Assembly: GCA_900764045.1 (NCBI GenBank)
Contig: CAAFMN010000064.1
Coordinates: 1 to 64,000, forward strand
Source of the DNA: Clostridia bacterium
Lineage (GTDB): Bacteria > Bacillota > Clostridia > Lachnospirales > Bianqueaceae
Direction: 5' to 3'
DNA: 64,000 bases
The notes beneath the pieces are model-generated. The model did no database searches and had not been told where the DNA came from. It saw only the letters and a program-made list of their open reading frames with translations. Numbering within the stretch: position 1 is the stretch's first letter; each line of letters starts with the position of its first letter. This document shows, one piece after another, positions 35,771 to 43,993 of the stretch. Made by a program: the position numbers and the translations under genes.

Positions 35771-37580
35771 CCTCCGGCTCCTTTCTATAGAGCGGAAAGA
35801 TCAGATGAAAAACGCTGCCCTTGCCCGGGACACTCTCCACTTCGATTCTTCCCTGATGCATCTCCATCATCTCCTTCGCGATCGCAAGCCCCAGCCCTGT
35901 TCCGCCGGAAGAGCGGGAACGCGCCTTATCCACTCGGTAAAAACGTTCAAAAATTCTCTTCTGCTCCTTGTGCGGGATTCCCATTCCTGTATCCGCAATA
36001 TGCAGGATGCCTTCGCCGCGGCACGTATCGATACTGCTCCACGCTGTCACCGACGCGCCTTCCGGGCTGTAATTCACCGCATTGATCAAAATATTCCGGA
36101 TCACCTGTTCAATCCGGGAACGGTCGCACAGCACCGGTACCTCCGGGCAATCCGGTCGCATCTCCATTGTCTGGTTCTTTTTCTCGGAATGAATCCGGTA
36201 CCGCCGTACACAATCTGCCAGGAGCTCAGTCAGATCGACCTCCTCCATCCGCAGCTGTACCTGACGATTATCAATTCGTGAGAGCTCCAGAAGTTCCGCA
36301 ATCAGTGAAGTCATCCGATCCGACTCCTGATCAATCACATTCAGGAAAGGAACCAGCGTCTCCTCCTCCCGAATATTCCCGTCCAAAATCGTCTCTACAT
36401 AGCTCTTGACCGTCGTCACCGGCGTCCGCAGCTCATGCGATACATTGGCCACAAACTCCCTCTGCATCGCTTCCGCCCGGCGCTGCTCTGTCACATCCTG
36501 CAATACGACGATCAGGCCCTCGGACGCGCCGTCTTTATTGCCGTATGCCGCGAATTCCGCGCGCACGGCATGTCCGTCCAGCTCCAGCATCCGCTCCGCG
36601 ATCGTCCCGGACGGACTATAGAGAAGCGTCGCGAAATGTTCCTTGGGAAACGCCTCACCAAAGGATTCATTGCGGATTCCCTTGCCCATCAGCTCCAGCG
36701 CTGCCGGATTACACTGGACAACATAGCCGTTGATATCATACACGACCAAACCATCTGCCATATAATGAAAGATGGTCTCCAGCTTGTTTTTCTCACTGCT
36801 GGTCTCTGAGAGAATTCTGCTCAGTTCCTGTGCCATATGGCTGAAATTATTCTCCAGCTCTTCAATCTCGTCCGATGAGCCGATATGTTCCGGCGGCGCG
36901 TCCGCGGCATCCAGATTGCCTGTTGCCAGCTCTTTTGTCCTGCGGTTCAGCCTCTGTATAGGACGCGCGATGCCTGTCGCCAAAATATACGCCAAGATCG
37001 CGGATACCGCAATCGCAAGGAGCGATGCCATCAGAATGATCATCACATTGTTCTGCATCGTTTCCTCAATATCCGTCACGGACTGCCGCAGCAGAACAAT
37101 ATACCAGATCTCCCCGTCTCTGAATACCGGTACGGCGTAGTCCCCTACGCTCTTATATTCTCCACTCTCTTCCACCTGATGAACATAAAGCGACCGGCTC
37201 TCCTGCCCGGACACCGCGCCCAGAACGGCTCTGGAAGAACGGTCTGCCGGCCGCATTCCCTCGCCTCTGCTGTAGAGCAGCTCGCCATCCGCCCCCAGAA
37301 GATACATCATCAGTCCCTCTTCATTGCCGCCTTCCGTCAGAAGGCTTGTGACAACTCTGGAAAAGACCTCGCTCAGCTCCTGTTCTCCGGAAGTATAGGC
37401 CAGTTCCACTGTATCGTTGATTCTGCCCGCCGTATACTTCATCTCCTGATATCTGGACTGATACAGGTTCTTCTGAATATTGCCTATGATGTAGACTCCG
37501 ATCACCAGAATCACACATACGACCAACGCCGCGTATACCAGCACCAGTTTCCACTTGATGCTTCCAAATGATTTTTTCAT
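35757..37580 (-). CDS. walK: sensor histidine kinase WalK
   Basis: The 607-residue protein has two membrane segments (about 13-33 and 178-200) bounding an extracytoplasmic domain. A HAMP domain (ATGIARPIQRLNRRTKELA), a PAS domain (IFHYMADGLVVYDINGYVVQCNPAALEL near 270), HisKA with FVANVSHELRTPVTTVK near 380 and HATPase_c with N-box NILINAVNYSPEG, G1 IADTGMGIP and G2 GGTGLGLAIAKEMMEMHQG follow. WalK phosphorylates WalR and controls cell-wall hydrolase and division genes in low-GC Gram-positives. The start overlaps walR by four bases. Its layout is normal. Confidence 0.93.
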   Translation of the reverse strand: MKKSFGSIKWKLVLVYAALVVCVILVIGVYIIGNIQKNLYQSRYQEMKYTAGRINDTVELAYTSGEQELSEVFSRVVTSLLTEGGNEEGLMMYLLGADGELLYSRGEGMRPADRSSRAVLGAVSGQESRSLYVHQVEESGEYKSVGDYAVPVFRDGEIWYIVLLRQSVTDIEETMQNNVMIILMASLLAIAVSAILAYILATGIARPIQRLNRRTKELATGNLDAADAPPEHIGSSDEIEELENNFSHMAQELSRILSETSSEKNKLETIFHYMADGLVVYDINGYVVQCNPAALELMGKGIRNESFGEAFPKEHFATLLYSPSGTIAERMLELDGHAVRAEFAAYGNKDGASEGLIVVLQDVTEQRRAEAMQREFVANVSHELRTPVTTVKSYVETILDGNIREEETLVPFLNVIDQESDRMTSLIAELLELSRIDNRQVQLRMEEVDLTELLADCVRRYRIHSEKKNQTMEMRPDCPEVPVLCDRSRIEQVIRNILINAVNYSPEGASVTAWSSIDTCRGEGILHIADTGMGIPHKEQKRIFERFYRVDKARSRSSGGTGLGLAIAKEMMEMHQGRIEVESVPGKGSVFHLIFPLYRKEPEDEEE

Positions 37581-38278
37581 ACCGGATCCTTATCCGTAAA
37601 ATAATAGCCCACGCCGCGTTTGGTCAGAATGTACTCCGGAGAACCTGGCACATCTTCGATCTTCTCCCGCAGACGGCGCACTGTCACATCCACGGTTCTG
37701 GCGTCTCCATAGTATTCGTAGCCCCACACCTTCTCCAGAAGATATTCCCTGGAGAAAATCTGTCCCCTCTGGTACATCAAAAACTTTAACAGCTCCAGCT
37801 CCCGCAAAGTCAGCTCCAAAGGCTGTCCGTTCTTATCCGCTTCATAATGTTCCGGATCCACCGTAATAGCGCCGCAGACAAGCTTGCCCCCTGTCTCTTC
37901 CTGCGCCGTCTTGGCCGCGCTTCTACGCAGATTGGCACGGACTCTTGCCATGAGCTCCCGCATACTGAAAGGCTTGGTCACATAATCATCCGCACCCAGC
38001 TCCAGTCCCAGAACCGTATCCACTTCCTCCGTCCGCGCCGTCAGCATGATGACCGGCGTCATGCTCTTCTCGCGGATCTTGCGGCATACGTCATATCCAG
38101 ACAGTTTGGGCATCATAACGTCCAGAAGCACCAGATCCGGATGGCAGCTCTCAAAGACCTCCAGCCCCTCCTGACCATCGGCGCCTGTAAATACCTGATA
38201 TCCCTCTTTTTGCAGATTGAACTTAAGTATATCAACGATGCTTTTCTCATCGTCTACCACCAAAATCTTCTCATTCAT
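37577..38278 (-). CDS. walR: response regulator WalR
   Basis: The 233-residue protein is an OmpR-type regulator. The receiver domain has acidic pair residues near DDEKS, the phosphoacceptor Asp in LVLLDVMMP near residue 53 and a conserved Lys near 102. The C-terminal winged helix (ELTLRELELLKFLMYQRGQIFSREYLLEKVWGYEYYGDARTVDVTVRRLREKIE) binds DNA. WalR is essential in many Firmicutes and matches cell-wall turnover to growth. It is first in the wal operon and has a promoter at 38302-38330. The accessory island starts 150 bases upstream. Confidence 0.94.
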   Translation of the reverse strand: MNEKILVVDDEKSIVDILKFNLQKEGYQVFTGADGQEGLEVFESCHPDLVLLDVMMPKLSGYDVCRKIREKSMTPVIMLTARTEEVDTVLGLELGADDYVTKPFSMRELMARVRANLRRSAAKTAQEETGGKLVCGAITVDPEHYEADKNGQPLELTLRELELLKFLMYQRGQIFSREYLLEKVWGYEYYGDARTVDVTVRRLREKIEDVPGSPEYILTKRGVGYYFTDKDPV

Positions 38279-38301
38279 TTTCTCACCTTCCCTTCTTTAT
38301 T

Positions 38302-38330
38302 ATTGTACCAGAAATATTTATAAAAAACAA
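38302..38330 (-). promoter_or_regulatory. promoter for the walRK operon
   Basis: On the minus strand TTGTTT (38325-38330) and TACAAT (38302-38307) are 17 bases apart. The island's left edge lies just beyond it. Confidence 0.6.
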
Positions 38331-38384
38331 CACCGCAAAGATAACCGTTTCCGTTCATAAGGAAGTATTTTCTTATAAGAGATT

Positions 38385-38427
38385 GGTCGCAACCTCTGTT
38401 ATGGAGGCTGCGGCCTTTTCTCTTTCT
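38385..38427 (+). terminator. stem-loop with plus-strand T-rich tail at the island edge
   Basis: Arms 38385-38396 (GGTCGCAACCTC) and 38404-38415 (GAGGCTGCGGCC) pair over 12 positions with one mismatch and one wobble, followed on the plus strand by TTTTCTCTTTCT. No plus-strand gene ends here, so it may be a remnant of the mobile element's end. Confidence 0.45.
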
Positions 38428-38435
38428 ATGGTAGA

Positions 38436-40253
38436 TCACGACCTTGACGATTCTGCGATAGCAAGCATCTCCTTTATGGTTGCAAGGTCTACAAGCCCGA
38501 CACCGGTAAAGTGGATGTCAATTCCCACCCGCTTATGCCCGTTCACCATTTCACTGTTGTGAACCTCGATCCGCTTGATGATCTTATTGACCACTTCTGG
38601 TGTGAGCGTTTCCATACTAGAGTACTCCCTGAGTCCTGCCAGCAAAAGCCGAATATCCACGCTCTCCCGTTCCAGTTCGGCCAGCTCTTTTTCCTTTATA
38701 CTGACGGATCGCAGTAGCTCCGCCTGCTCTTTTTCGTATTTTGCAGCCATACGGGAATAACGCTCGTCAGATAGCTTGCCCGCAAAATTATCCTCATAGA
38801 GCTTAGCAATCAATCGGTCGATTTCATCGATACGGTGCTTTTCAGCGGTAATATCTGATTTGACTGACCTGATATTCTGATCTTTCCCCGCAGATTGTTT
38901 CTTTCCGATCATTTGCAGAAAGAATGATTCGTGACAGGTGACGAAATCTGCAAGATCACTGACCGCCACTGAGACGATTTGTTCCAGCACGACATTCCGG
39001 ATATAGTGAATTGTGCATTCTCCCCGACCGGACTTGTAGCTGGCACAGCGAAAAAATTCCTGATTTGCTTTCAAACTCTTAGCCGCACAAAAGTGGAGTT
39101 TTGAACCGCAGTCTGCACAGAAAACCAATCCGGAAAACAGGCTTGTTTTTCCCGTTGCAGTCGGGCGACGCTTATTTTTACGCAGCTCCTGTACTCTGAG
39201 CCAAGTGTTTTCGTCAATGATCGCTTCCTGTGCGTTCGGCACGATGCTCCATTCCTCCTCCGGCTTGCGTATCAGTTTGTGCACTTTGTAGCTGACAGTG
39301 GTCGTTTTCAGATTAACCATACAGCCGGTGTATTTCCGGTTACTCAAGATGGCGTCAATGGTGCTGTCCTTCCATAAATACGGATCGCTCGGCATAGGAC
39401 GATTGGCGGAAGAAGAACCGACCGAATAGTAATAGGCGGTAGGAGTAAGAACCTTCTCCTTTTGCAGAAGCCTCGCAATTTGCTCCGGGCCTTTTCCCTC
39501 AAGGCAAAAGTGGTAAATTCTTCGCACTACCCCGGCGGCAGCCTCATCAACAAGCCACTTTTCTTTATCAAGCTCGTCACGCTTGTAGCCGTATGGTACC
39601 CGGAAGTTGCTTCTTTTCCCGTTTGCCGCCTTCATTGCCCACACAGCCCGCACTTTTTTGCTGGTCTGCGCTGCATACCACTCATTAAAAATGTTGTGGA
39701 AGGGCATCATCTCGGTTCCTTCGCCGGTTTCGGTGTCCACACGCTCCTGAATGGCGACAAATTTCACATCTAAAGTATACTTATTGGCCGCGGATTCGAT
39801 CTTGGTGCCATCAATAAAGATGGTCTGCCCCGAAATCTCACCAAGAAGGTAGAACAGATCTGACATTTGGGCAAGCAGGGCCTTTGCGCAGACAGCAAAG
39901 TGCAGGGAGATAAAACGCGCGATCGTGGCATGATCAGGAGCTGGCATACCTTGCAGAAGATACATGAAGTTGATGTCGCGTTTACATGCTTTTCTGATAT
40001 CACGGCTTGAATAGATTCGATTCATTGCTGCATAGATAACGAGTTTCAGCATCTGACACGGTGTTGCCTGATTTTTTCTGATCCTGCTGTAAGTTTTATA
40101 CAGTTCAGAAAGGTCCATTTCCTCCACAAAGGCACTTACCAGACGAACCGGATCGTCAGATGGAATAGAAATTTCTATATCTAGCGGAAGTTTGAGTTGA
40201 TAATACGGAGAAAATGAGGTATAATCTCTCTGTATTAATTTGTTTAGTTGCAT
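38436..40253 (-). CDS. chimeric ORF: IS1182-type transposase N-terminus joined in frame to a serine recombinase C-terminus
   Basis: One intact 605-codon frame joins two unrelated proteins. Residues 1 to about 160 (MQLNKLIQRDYTSFSPYYQL through ATPCQMLK, DHATIARF and FIDGTKIESAANKYT) are the start of an IS1182-family DDE transposase. From about residue 161 (DVKFVAIQERVDTETGEG, EWYAAQTSKKVRAVWA) it is a TnpX/TndX-like large serine recombinase: recombinase domain, zinc ribbon (FCADCGS with CASYKSGRGEC), coiled coil and DUF4368-like end. The junction lies near 39773. The recombinase has lost its catalytic Ser domain and the transposase most of its DDE core, so neither activity is expected. The ATG at 40253 is the usual IS1182 start. 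Confidence 0.85.
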   Translation of the reverse strand: MQLNKLIQRDYTSFSPYYQLKLPLDIEISIPSDDPVRLVSAFVEEMDLSELYKTYSRIRKNQATPCQMLKLVIYAAMNRIYSSRDIRKACKRDINFMYLLQGMPAPDHATIARFISLHFAVCAKALLAQMSDLFYLLGEISGQTIFIDGTKIESAANKYTLDVKFVAIQERVDTETGEGTEMMPFHNIFNEWYAAQTSKKVRAVWAMKAANGKRSNFRVPYGYKRDELDKEKWLVDEAAAGVVRRIYHFCLEGKGPEQIARLLQKEKVLTPTAYYYSVGSSSANRPMPSDPYLWKDSTIDAILSNRKYTGCMVNLKTTTVSYKVHKLIRKPEEEWSIVPNAQEAIIDENTWLRVQELRKNKRRPTATGKTSLFSGLVFCADCGSKLHFCAAKSLKANQEFFRCASYKSGRGECTIHYIRNVVLEQIVSVAVSDLADFVTCHESFFLQMIGKKQSAGKDQNIRSVKSDITAEKHRIDEIDRLIAKLYEDNFAGKLSDERYSRMAAKYEKEQAELLRSVSIKEKELAELERESVDIRLLLAGLREYSSMETLTPEVVNKIIKRIEVHNSEMVNGHKRVGIDIHFTGVGLVDLATIKEMLAIAESSRS

Positions 40254-40303
40254 AAACTGATTATACCACAAAACGCCGGGTTTTTGAAACCCGGCGTTTT
40301 GTG
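40251..40303 (-). mobile_element. left end of an IS1182-family element
   Basis: A perfect 16-bp stem (40268-40283 with 40287-40302, loop TTG) sits just upstream of the transposase ATG, with TATAAT (40260-40265, minus strand) between them. A terminal palindrome plus transposase start is the pattern expected of an IS end. The other end is missing. Confidence 0.55.
40268..40302 (-). terminator. perfect palindrome that may terminate the TasA transcript
   Basis: The 16-bp GC-rich stem follows the last TasA-like gene by 57 bases. On the minus strand it ends in GCGTTTTGT. It may act as terminator for the array and insulate the chimeric gene, whose -10 element starts just after it. Confidence 0.55.
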
Positions 40304-40358
40304 TTGGGAATATATCACGTTAGTGCGACAGCCCCATGGGATGGGAAAGTTCGTTTTT

Positions 40359-41192
40359 TTACTTGGTAAATGCAGCCCAAGCAGCCGCGGCATTCTCAAA
40401 GCCCTCGGCCTGAATGGCGTCGGCCTCTACCAGAACGTTCAGGGTCATGGTCTTGGCGCCGCCGTCGGTCTCGGTCGCGGTGATGGCGCCGGCCTCGATA
40501 GCCTTCTGGACATCAGCGCTGGTAGCATCCTTGTTGATGCCGATGAAGTTCCATACGTTCCACTCGGTCATAGCGCCGGCCTTCAGCGGCTCGGTGCGGG
40601 TGAAGGTGTAAACGTCATACTTCATGCCGTCCTTCTCAACGTTCCTTTCAATCGCAGGAGCATTGTCCCAGCCGCCGCCCTTGGCATCGATGAACTCGCC
40701 GCTGATAAAGGAGGTGGAGCACCACTGGTTGGTGATCACGCCGCCTTCATGCACGCCAACAAAGTCATTGTTGGCTGCGGAGGGAACCATCACGCGGATG
40801 CGGATGTAAGCATCGTTCGCGCCGGTGTTGACCACATACGGGCACTTGGCAACGCCGCGGCCGGGAACCATGTTCTCGCCCTTCACGGCCAGATATTCGG
40901 TCGCATAGGTCTCGGCATCTGTCTTGATCTCGTCATCGGTGAACGCCTTGTGGCCGTCGGTGACATACTTCATGCCGTTTGCGGTCTGGGTGGGATCGGG
41001 GATGGAGAGATCGCCGGAGTTGTCGTTGCCTTCGCGGTGGAACCTGGACTCGATCAGGTCGATTTTGACATTTCCCACAGTGAACGTATTTGTAGCTTCA
41101 TCGGTGTCGGTGAAGTACGCGAGGGATGCGCCCACGACGGCGATGGCGACCAGCGCCACACACAGGAAAATTGCGGTAAGTTTCTTTTTCAT
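40359..41192 (-). CDS. TasA/CalY-family secreted fibre protein, copy 5
   Basis: The 277-residue protein has a SipW-dependent signal peptide: MKKKLTAIFLCVALVAIAVVGASLAYFTDTDEA-type residues 1-33, with cleavage expected near ASLA. The mature part starts with TNTFTVGNVKIDLIESRFHR and has the family core CPYVVNTGANDAYIRIRVMVP near residue 120. It ends VLVEADAIQAEGFENAAAAWAAF. Such proteins form extracellular fibres or matrix components and are cut by SipW signal peptidases. This is the last of five tandem copies and ends 57 bases before a strong stem-loop. AAAGGAG precedes the ATG by nine bases. Confidence 0.85.
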   Translation of the reverse strand: MKKKLTAIFLCVALVAIAVVGASLAYFTDTDEATNTFTVGNVKIDLIESRFHREGNDNSGDLSIPDPTQTANGMKYVTDGHKAFTDDEIKTDAETYATEYLAVKGENMVPGRGVAKCPYVVNTGANDAYIRIRVMVPSAANNDFVGVHEGGVITNQWCSTSFISGEFIDAKGGGWDNAPAIERNVEKDGMKYDVYTFTRTEPLKAGAMTEWNVWNFIGINKDATSADVQKAIEAGAITATETDGGAKTMTLNVLVEADAIQAEGFENAAAAWAAFTK

Positions 41193-41225
41193 GTTGCTTT
41201 ACTCCTTTATGTAGTGATATTTTTT

Positions 41226-41241
41226 CTGCGCCCCTGCGCAG
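41226..41241 (-). promoter_or_regulatory. conserved intergenic hairpin upstream of copy 5
   Basis: CTGCGC-AGGG-GCGCAG in the minus-strand RNA, 33 bases before the start codon, followed by AAAAAATA. It is one of five equivalent hairpins in the array; it does not look like a terminator in this direction. Confidence 0.6.
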
Positions 41242-41297
41242 TGGGGGAACTCATTGACACAGCCTTTCAAATGAGGCGCATATCGTACGAAGAATTA

Positions 41298-42131
41298 TTA
41301 CGCCTGTGCGTCGAATGCGGCGAAGGCTGCCGTGGCATCCGCAAAGCCCTCGGCCTGGATGGCGTCTGCCTCGACCAGAACGTTCAGGGTCATGGTGTTA
41401 TCCGTTGCAGTGATAGCGCCTGCATCGATGGCCTTCTGGATATCAGCGCTGGTAGCATCAGCAGCAAGGCCGATGTAGTTCCAAACGTTCCACTCGGTCA
41501 TAGCGCCAGCCTTCAGCGGGGCGATGCGGGTGAAGGTATAAACGTCATAGGTAACGCCGTCCTTCTCAACACCCTTGGTAACAACAGGCCAAGCGACGCC
41601 CTGTGCACCATGCTGGAACTCAGGCTGCTTACCGGTCGCGCCCTTCAGGGCAGTGCTGCACCACTGGTTGGTGATCACGCCGCCTTCATGCACGTTAACA
41701 AAGTCATTGTTGGCTGCGGAGGGAACCATCACACGGATGCGGACATAAGCGTCATTTGCACCAGTATTGATAACATACGGGCACTTGACGACATTGCGGC
41801 CGGGAACCATGTTCTTGCCCTTTACGGCCAGGTAATCGTTCTGATAGGTCTTAGCGTCTTCCTTGATCTCGTCGTCGGTGAAAATCGTCCAGTTGTCTGT
41901 GACGAACTCCATACCCGATGCCTTCGCGGTCGGATCGGGGACAGACGTATCGCCGGAGTTGTCGTTGCCGGTACGGTGGAACCTGGACTCGATCAGATCG
42001 ATTTTGACATTTCCCACAGTGAACGTATTTGTAGCTTCATCGGTGTCGGTGAAGTACGCGAGGGATGCGCCCACGACAGCGATGGCGACCAGCGCCACAC
42101 ACAGGAAAATTGCGGTAAGTTTCTTTTTCAT
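41298..42131 (-). CDS. TasA/CalY-family secreted fibre protein, copy 4
   Basis: The 277-residue protein has the same signal peptide as copy 5 and the mature start NTFTVGNVKIDLIESRFHRTG. The TGANDAYVRIRVMVPSAANNDFVNVHEGGVITNQWCS region is nearly the same as in copy 5, but the following 60 residues (PEFQHGAQGVAWPVVTKG) differ. It ends with ADAIQAEGFADATAAFAAFDAQA. The C-terminal five residues differ from copy 5, which has no DAQA tail. The mature protein is predicted to be acidic and beta-rich like TasA. AAAGGAG precedes the ATG. Confidence 0.85.
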   Translation of the reverse strand: MKKKLTAIFLCVALVAIAVVGASLAYFTDTDEATNTFTVGNVKIDLIESRFHRTGNDNSGDTSVPDPTAKASGMEFVTDNWTIFTDDEIKEDAKTYQNDYLAVKGKNMVPGRNVVKCPYVINTGANDAYVRIRVMVPSAANNDFVNVHEGGVITNQWCSTALKGATGKQPEFQHGAQGVAWPVVTKGVEKDGVTYDVYTFTRIAPLKAGAMTEWNVWNYIGLAADATSADIQKAIDAGAITATDNTMTLNVLVEADAIQAEGFADATAAFAAFDAQA

Positions 42132-42165
42132 GTTTGCTTTACTCCTTTATGTAATGATATTTTTT

Positions 42166-42181
42166 CTGCGCCCCTGCGCAG
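42166..42181 (-). promoter_or_regulatory. conserved intergenic hairpin upstream of copy 4
   Basis: Identical in sequence to the hairpin upstream of copy 5 (CTGCGC-AGGG-GCGCAG on the minus strand), 34 bases before the start codon. Confidence 0.6.
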
Positions 42182-42237
42182 TGGGGAAACTCATTGACAC
42201 AGCCTTTCAAAAAAGCTGCATATCGTACGAAAGATTA

Positions 42238-43011
42238 TTAGGCCTGCGCGCTAAACGCCGTCCAAGCAGCAGCGGCGTCTGCAAAGCCCTCGGCCTGGAT
42301 GGCATCGGCCTCTACCAGAACAGGGAATACACCGTCGGGATAGGGGCCATTCTCACCGAAGAGCTCTTCGCTCTGGGCGCTGGTAACCGTGGAATCCATG
42401 TGGATGGTGCCCCAGACGTTCCAGTAGGTCATTTCATCGGGAGCCAGCGGGTCAATGCGGGTGAAGGTGTAGACGTTGTACTTGACGCCGTCACGCTCTA
42501 CGGTGCCGCTGTTGTCATATGCCATGGTGAATTCGTTATTATTCATGGCGGTAGTGGTGTACATGCTGCTGTTCAGAACTGCGGTGTCAAGATCAGCGGG
42601 GATCATCACACGGATGCGGATGTAAGCATCGTTCGCGCCGGTGTTCTTGACATAGGGCATCTTGTGATAGGAACGGCCAGGGATGAGCTGCACGTTTTCA
42701 CACGTATACTCTTCCGCATTCGCTTCGATCTGTGCATCGGTGTAGAAGGTATCGCCAGCTTTGTATTTGCTGGTGTTGCCGGAGCCGTCCTTGGCAACAT
42801 CAGACCACAGCTCGGAGGTAGAAGTTGCGCCGTTGGCGACGCCAGCGTTTTCACGGTGCAGGCTGGACTCCAACAGTTTGATTTTGACATTTCCCACAGT
42901 GAACGTATTTGTAGCTTCATCGGTGTCGGTGAAGTACGCGAGGGATGCGCCCACGACGGCGATGGCGACCAGCGCCACACACAGGAAAATTGCGGTAAGT
43001 TTCTTTTTCAT
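42238..43011 (-). CDS. TasA/CalY-family secreted fibre protein, copy 3 (divergent)
   Basis: At 257 residues this is the shortest and most divergent copy. The signal peptide and the start of the mature chain (NTFTVGNVKIKLLESSLHRENA) match the others; the coding bases for this part (42880-43011) are identical to those of copy 5 over 132 bases. After that, it diverges: ELWSDVAKDGSG, YTCENVQLIPGRSYHKMPY and PADLDTAVLNSSMYTTTAMNNNEF are unique. It keeps NTGANDAYIRIRVMIP and ends FPVLVEADAIQAEGFADAAAAWTAFSAQA. It may be a minor or tip subunit, which is inference. Confidence 0.83.
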   Translation of the reverse strand: MKKKLTAIFLCVALVAIAVVGASLAYFTDTDEATNTFTVGNVKIKLLESSLHRENAGVANGATSTSELWSDVAKDGSGNTSKYKAGDTFYTDAQIEANAEEYTCENVQLIPGRSYHKMPYVKNTGANDAYIRIRVMIPADLDTAVLNSSMYTTTAMNNNEFTMAYDNSGTVERDGVKYNVYTFTRIDPLAPDEMTYWNVWGTIHMDSTVTSAQSEELFGENGPYPDGVFPVLVEADAIQAEGFADAAAAWTAFSAQA

Positions 43012-43048
43012 GTTTGCTTTACTCCTTCTATGTAGTATGATACCGTTT

Positions 43049-43064
43049 CTGCGCCCGCACGCAG
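43049..43064 (-). promoter_or_regulatory. conserved intergenic hairpin upstream of copy 3
   Basis: In RNA CUGCGU-GCGG-GCGCAG: five Watson-Crick pairs plus a closing U-G wobble, 37 bases before the start codon. The sequence differs from the others, but the stem is kept. Confidence 0.55.
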
Positions 43065-43072
43065 GGGGTTAC

Positions 43073-43897
43073 TCAGGGATTAGCGGCGGCAGTCTGTGCG
43101 TCAAATGCAGCCCAGGCAGCCGTGGCATTCTCAAAGCCCTCGGCCTGGATGGCGTCAGCCTGCACCAGAACGTTGACGGTCATGGTGCCGTCCTCGGATA
43201 CCTTAATAAAGCCCTTCTCAATGGCTGTCTGGATGTCAGCACTGGTTACGTTCTTGCCAATGCCGACATAGTTGATAACATTCCATTCGGTCATCGCGCC
43301 AGCCTTGAGAGGCTCAATGCGGGTGAAGGTAAGGACGTCATACTTCAATCCATCCGCATCGGTGTAGCCGTTCTCTTCAATGACAGGCCAGTTCACCCCG
43401 TTTGCTCCGTGCTGGAACTCACCGGAACTCGTGGCGGAAGAGCAGAACATAGCGCTGATGAAGCCACGATAGCTGCCCTCATAATCGTGAGGAGCCATCA
43501 CACGGATGCGGACATAAGCATCATTGGCGCCGGTGTTGACGACATACGGGCACTTGGCAAAGTTGCGGCCAGGAACTATGTTTTTGCCGCGCTCAGCAAT
43601 GTATTCGGAGTAATTCGCAGCATCTGCCTTAATCTCATCATCGGTGAACGCCTTGTGGCCGTCGGTAACATACTTCATGCCGCTTGCGGTCTGGGTGGGA
43701 TCGGGGATGGAGGTATCGCCGGAGTTGTCGTTGCCCTCGCGGTGGTATCTGGATTCGATCAGGTCGATCTTGACGTTGCCCACGGTGAAGGTATTTGTGG
43801 CTTCATCGGTGTCGGTGAAGTACGCAAGGGATGCACCCACGATGGCGATGGCGATCAGCGCCACGCACAGGAAAATGGCGGTAAGTTTCTTCTTCAT
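43073..43897 (-). CDS. TasA/CalY-family secreted fibre protein, copy 2
   Basis: The 274-residue protein has the SipW-type signal (MKKKLTAIFLCVALIAIAIVGASLAYFT start) and mature start TNTFTVGNVKIDLIESRYHREGNDNSGDTSIPDP. The central block has NTGANDAYVRIRVMAPHDYEGSYRGF. It has an extended C-terminus AFDAQTAAANP rather than the DAQA of copies 1 and 4. Otherwise, it is closest to copies 1 and 5. The ATG is preceded by AAAGAGTGAGAGCAT, a weaker ribosome site than the AAAGGAG of copies 3 to 5. Confidence 0.84.
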   Translation of the reverse strand: MKKKLTAIFLCVALIAIAIVGASLAYFTDTDEATNTFTVGNVKIDLIESRYHREGNDNSGDTSIPDPTQTASGMKYVTDGHKAFTDDEIKADAANYSEYIAERGKNIVPGRNFAKCPYVVNTGANDAYVRIRVMAPHDYEGSYRGFISAMFCSSATSSGEFQHGANGVNWPVIEENGYTDADGLKYDVLTFTRIEPLKAGAMTEWNVINYVGIGKNVTSADIQTAIEKGFIKVSEDGTMTVNVLVQADAIQAEGFENATAAWAAFDAQTAAANP

Positions 43898-43924
43898 ATG
43901 CTCTCACTCTTTTCTGTAAGATTT

Positions 43925-43942
43925 CTGCGCGCCTGCGCGCAG
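43925..43942 (-). promoter_or_regulatory. conserved intergenic hairpin upstream of copy 2
   Basis: CTGCGCG-CAGG-CGCGCAG: the stem is extended to seven pairs, with both sides changed together relative to the other copies, 27 bases before the start codon. Confidence 0.6.
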
Positions 43943-43993
43943 GGGAAAACGAATTGAAACAGCCTTTCAAAAAGCCGCGTTCCCGAAAAGCAA

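Noticed and set aside
40254..40271. TTG start of the chimeric ORF at 40271
   Set aside because: This places the start inside the terminal palindrome; the ATG at 40253 matches the start of IS1182-type transposases.
40248..42197. 649-codon plus-strand open frame opposite the fibre genes
   Set aside because: It is antisense to two TasA-like genes, lies in the shadow of their biased codons and lacks a plausible ribosome site; the same effect appears opposite copies 2 to 4.
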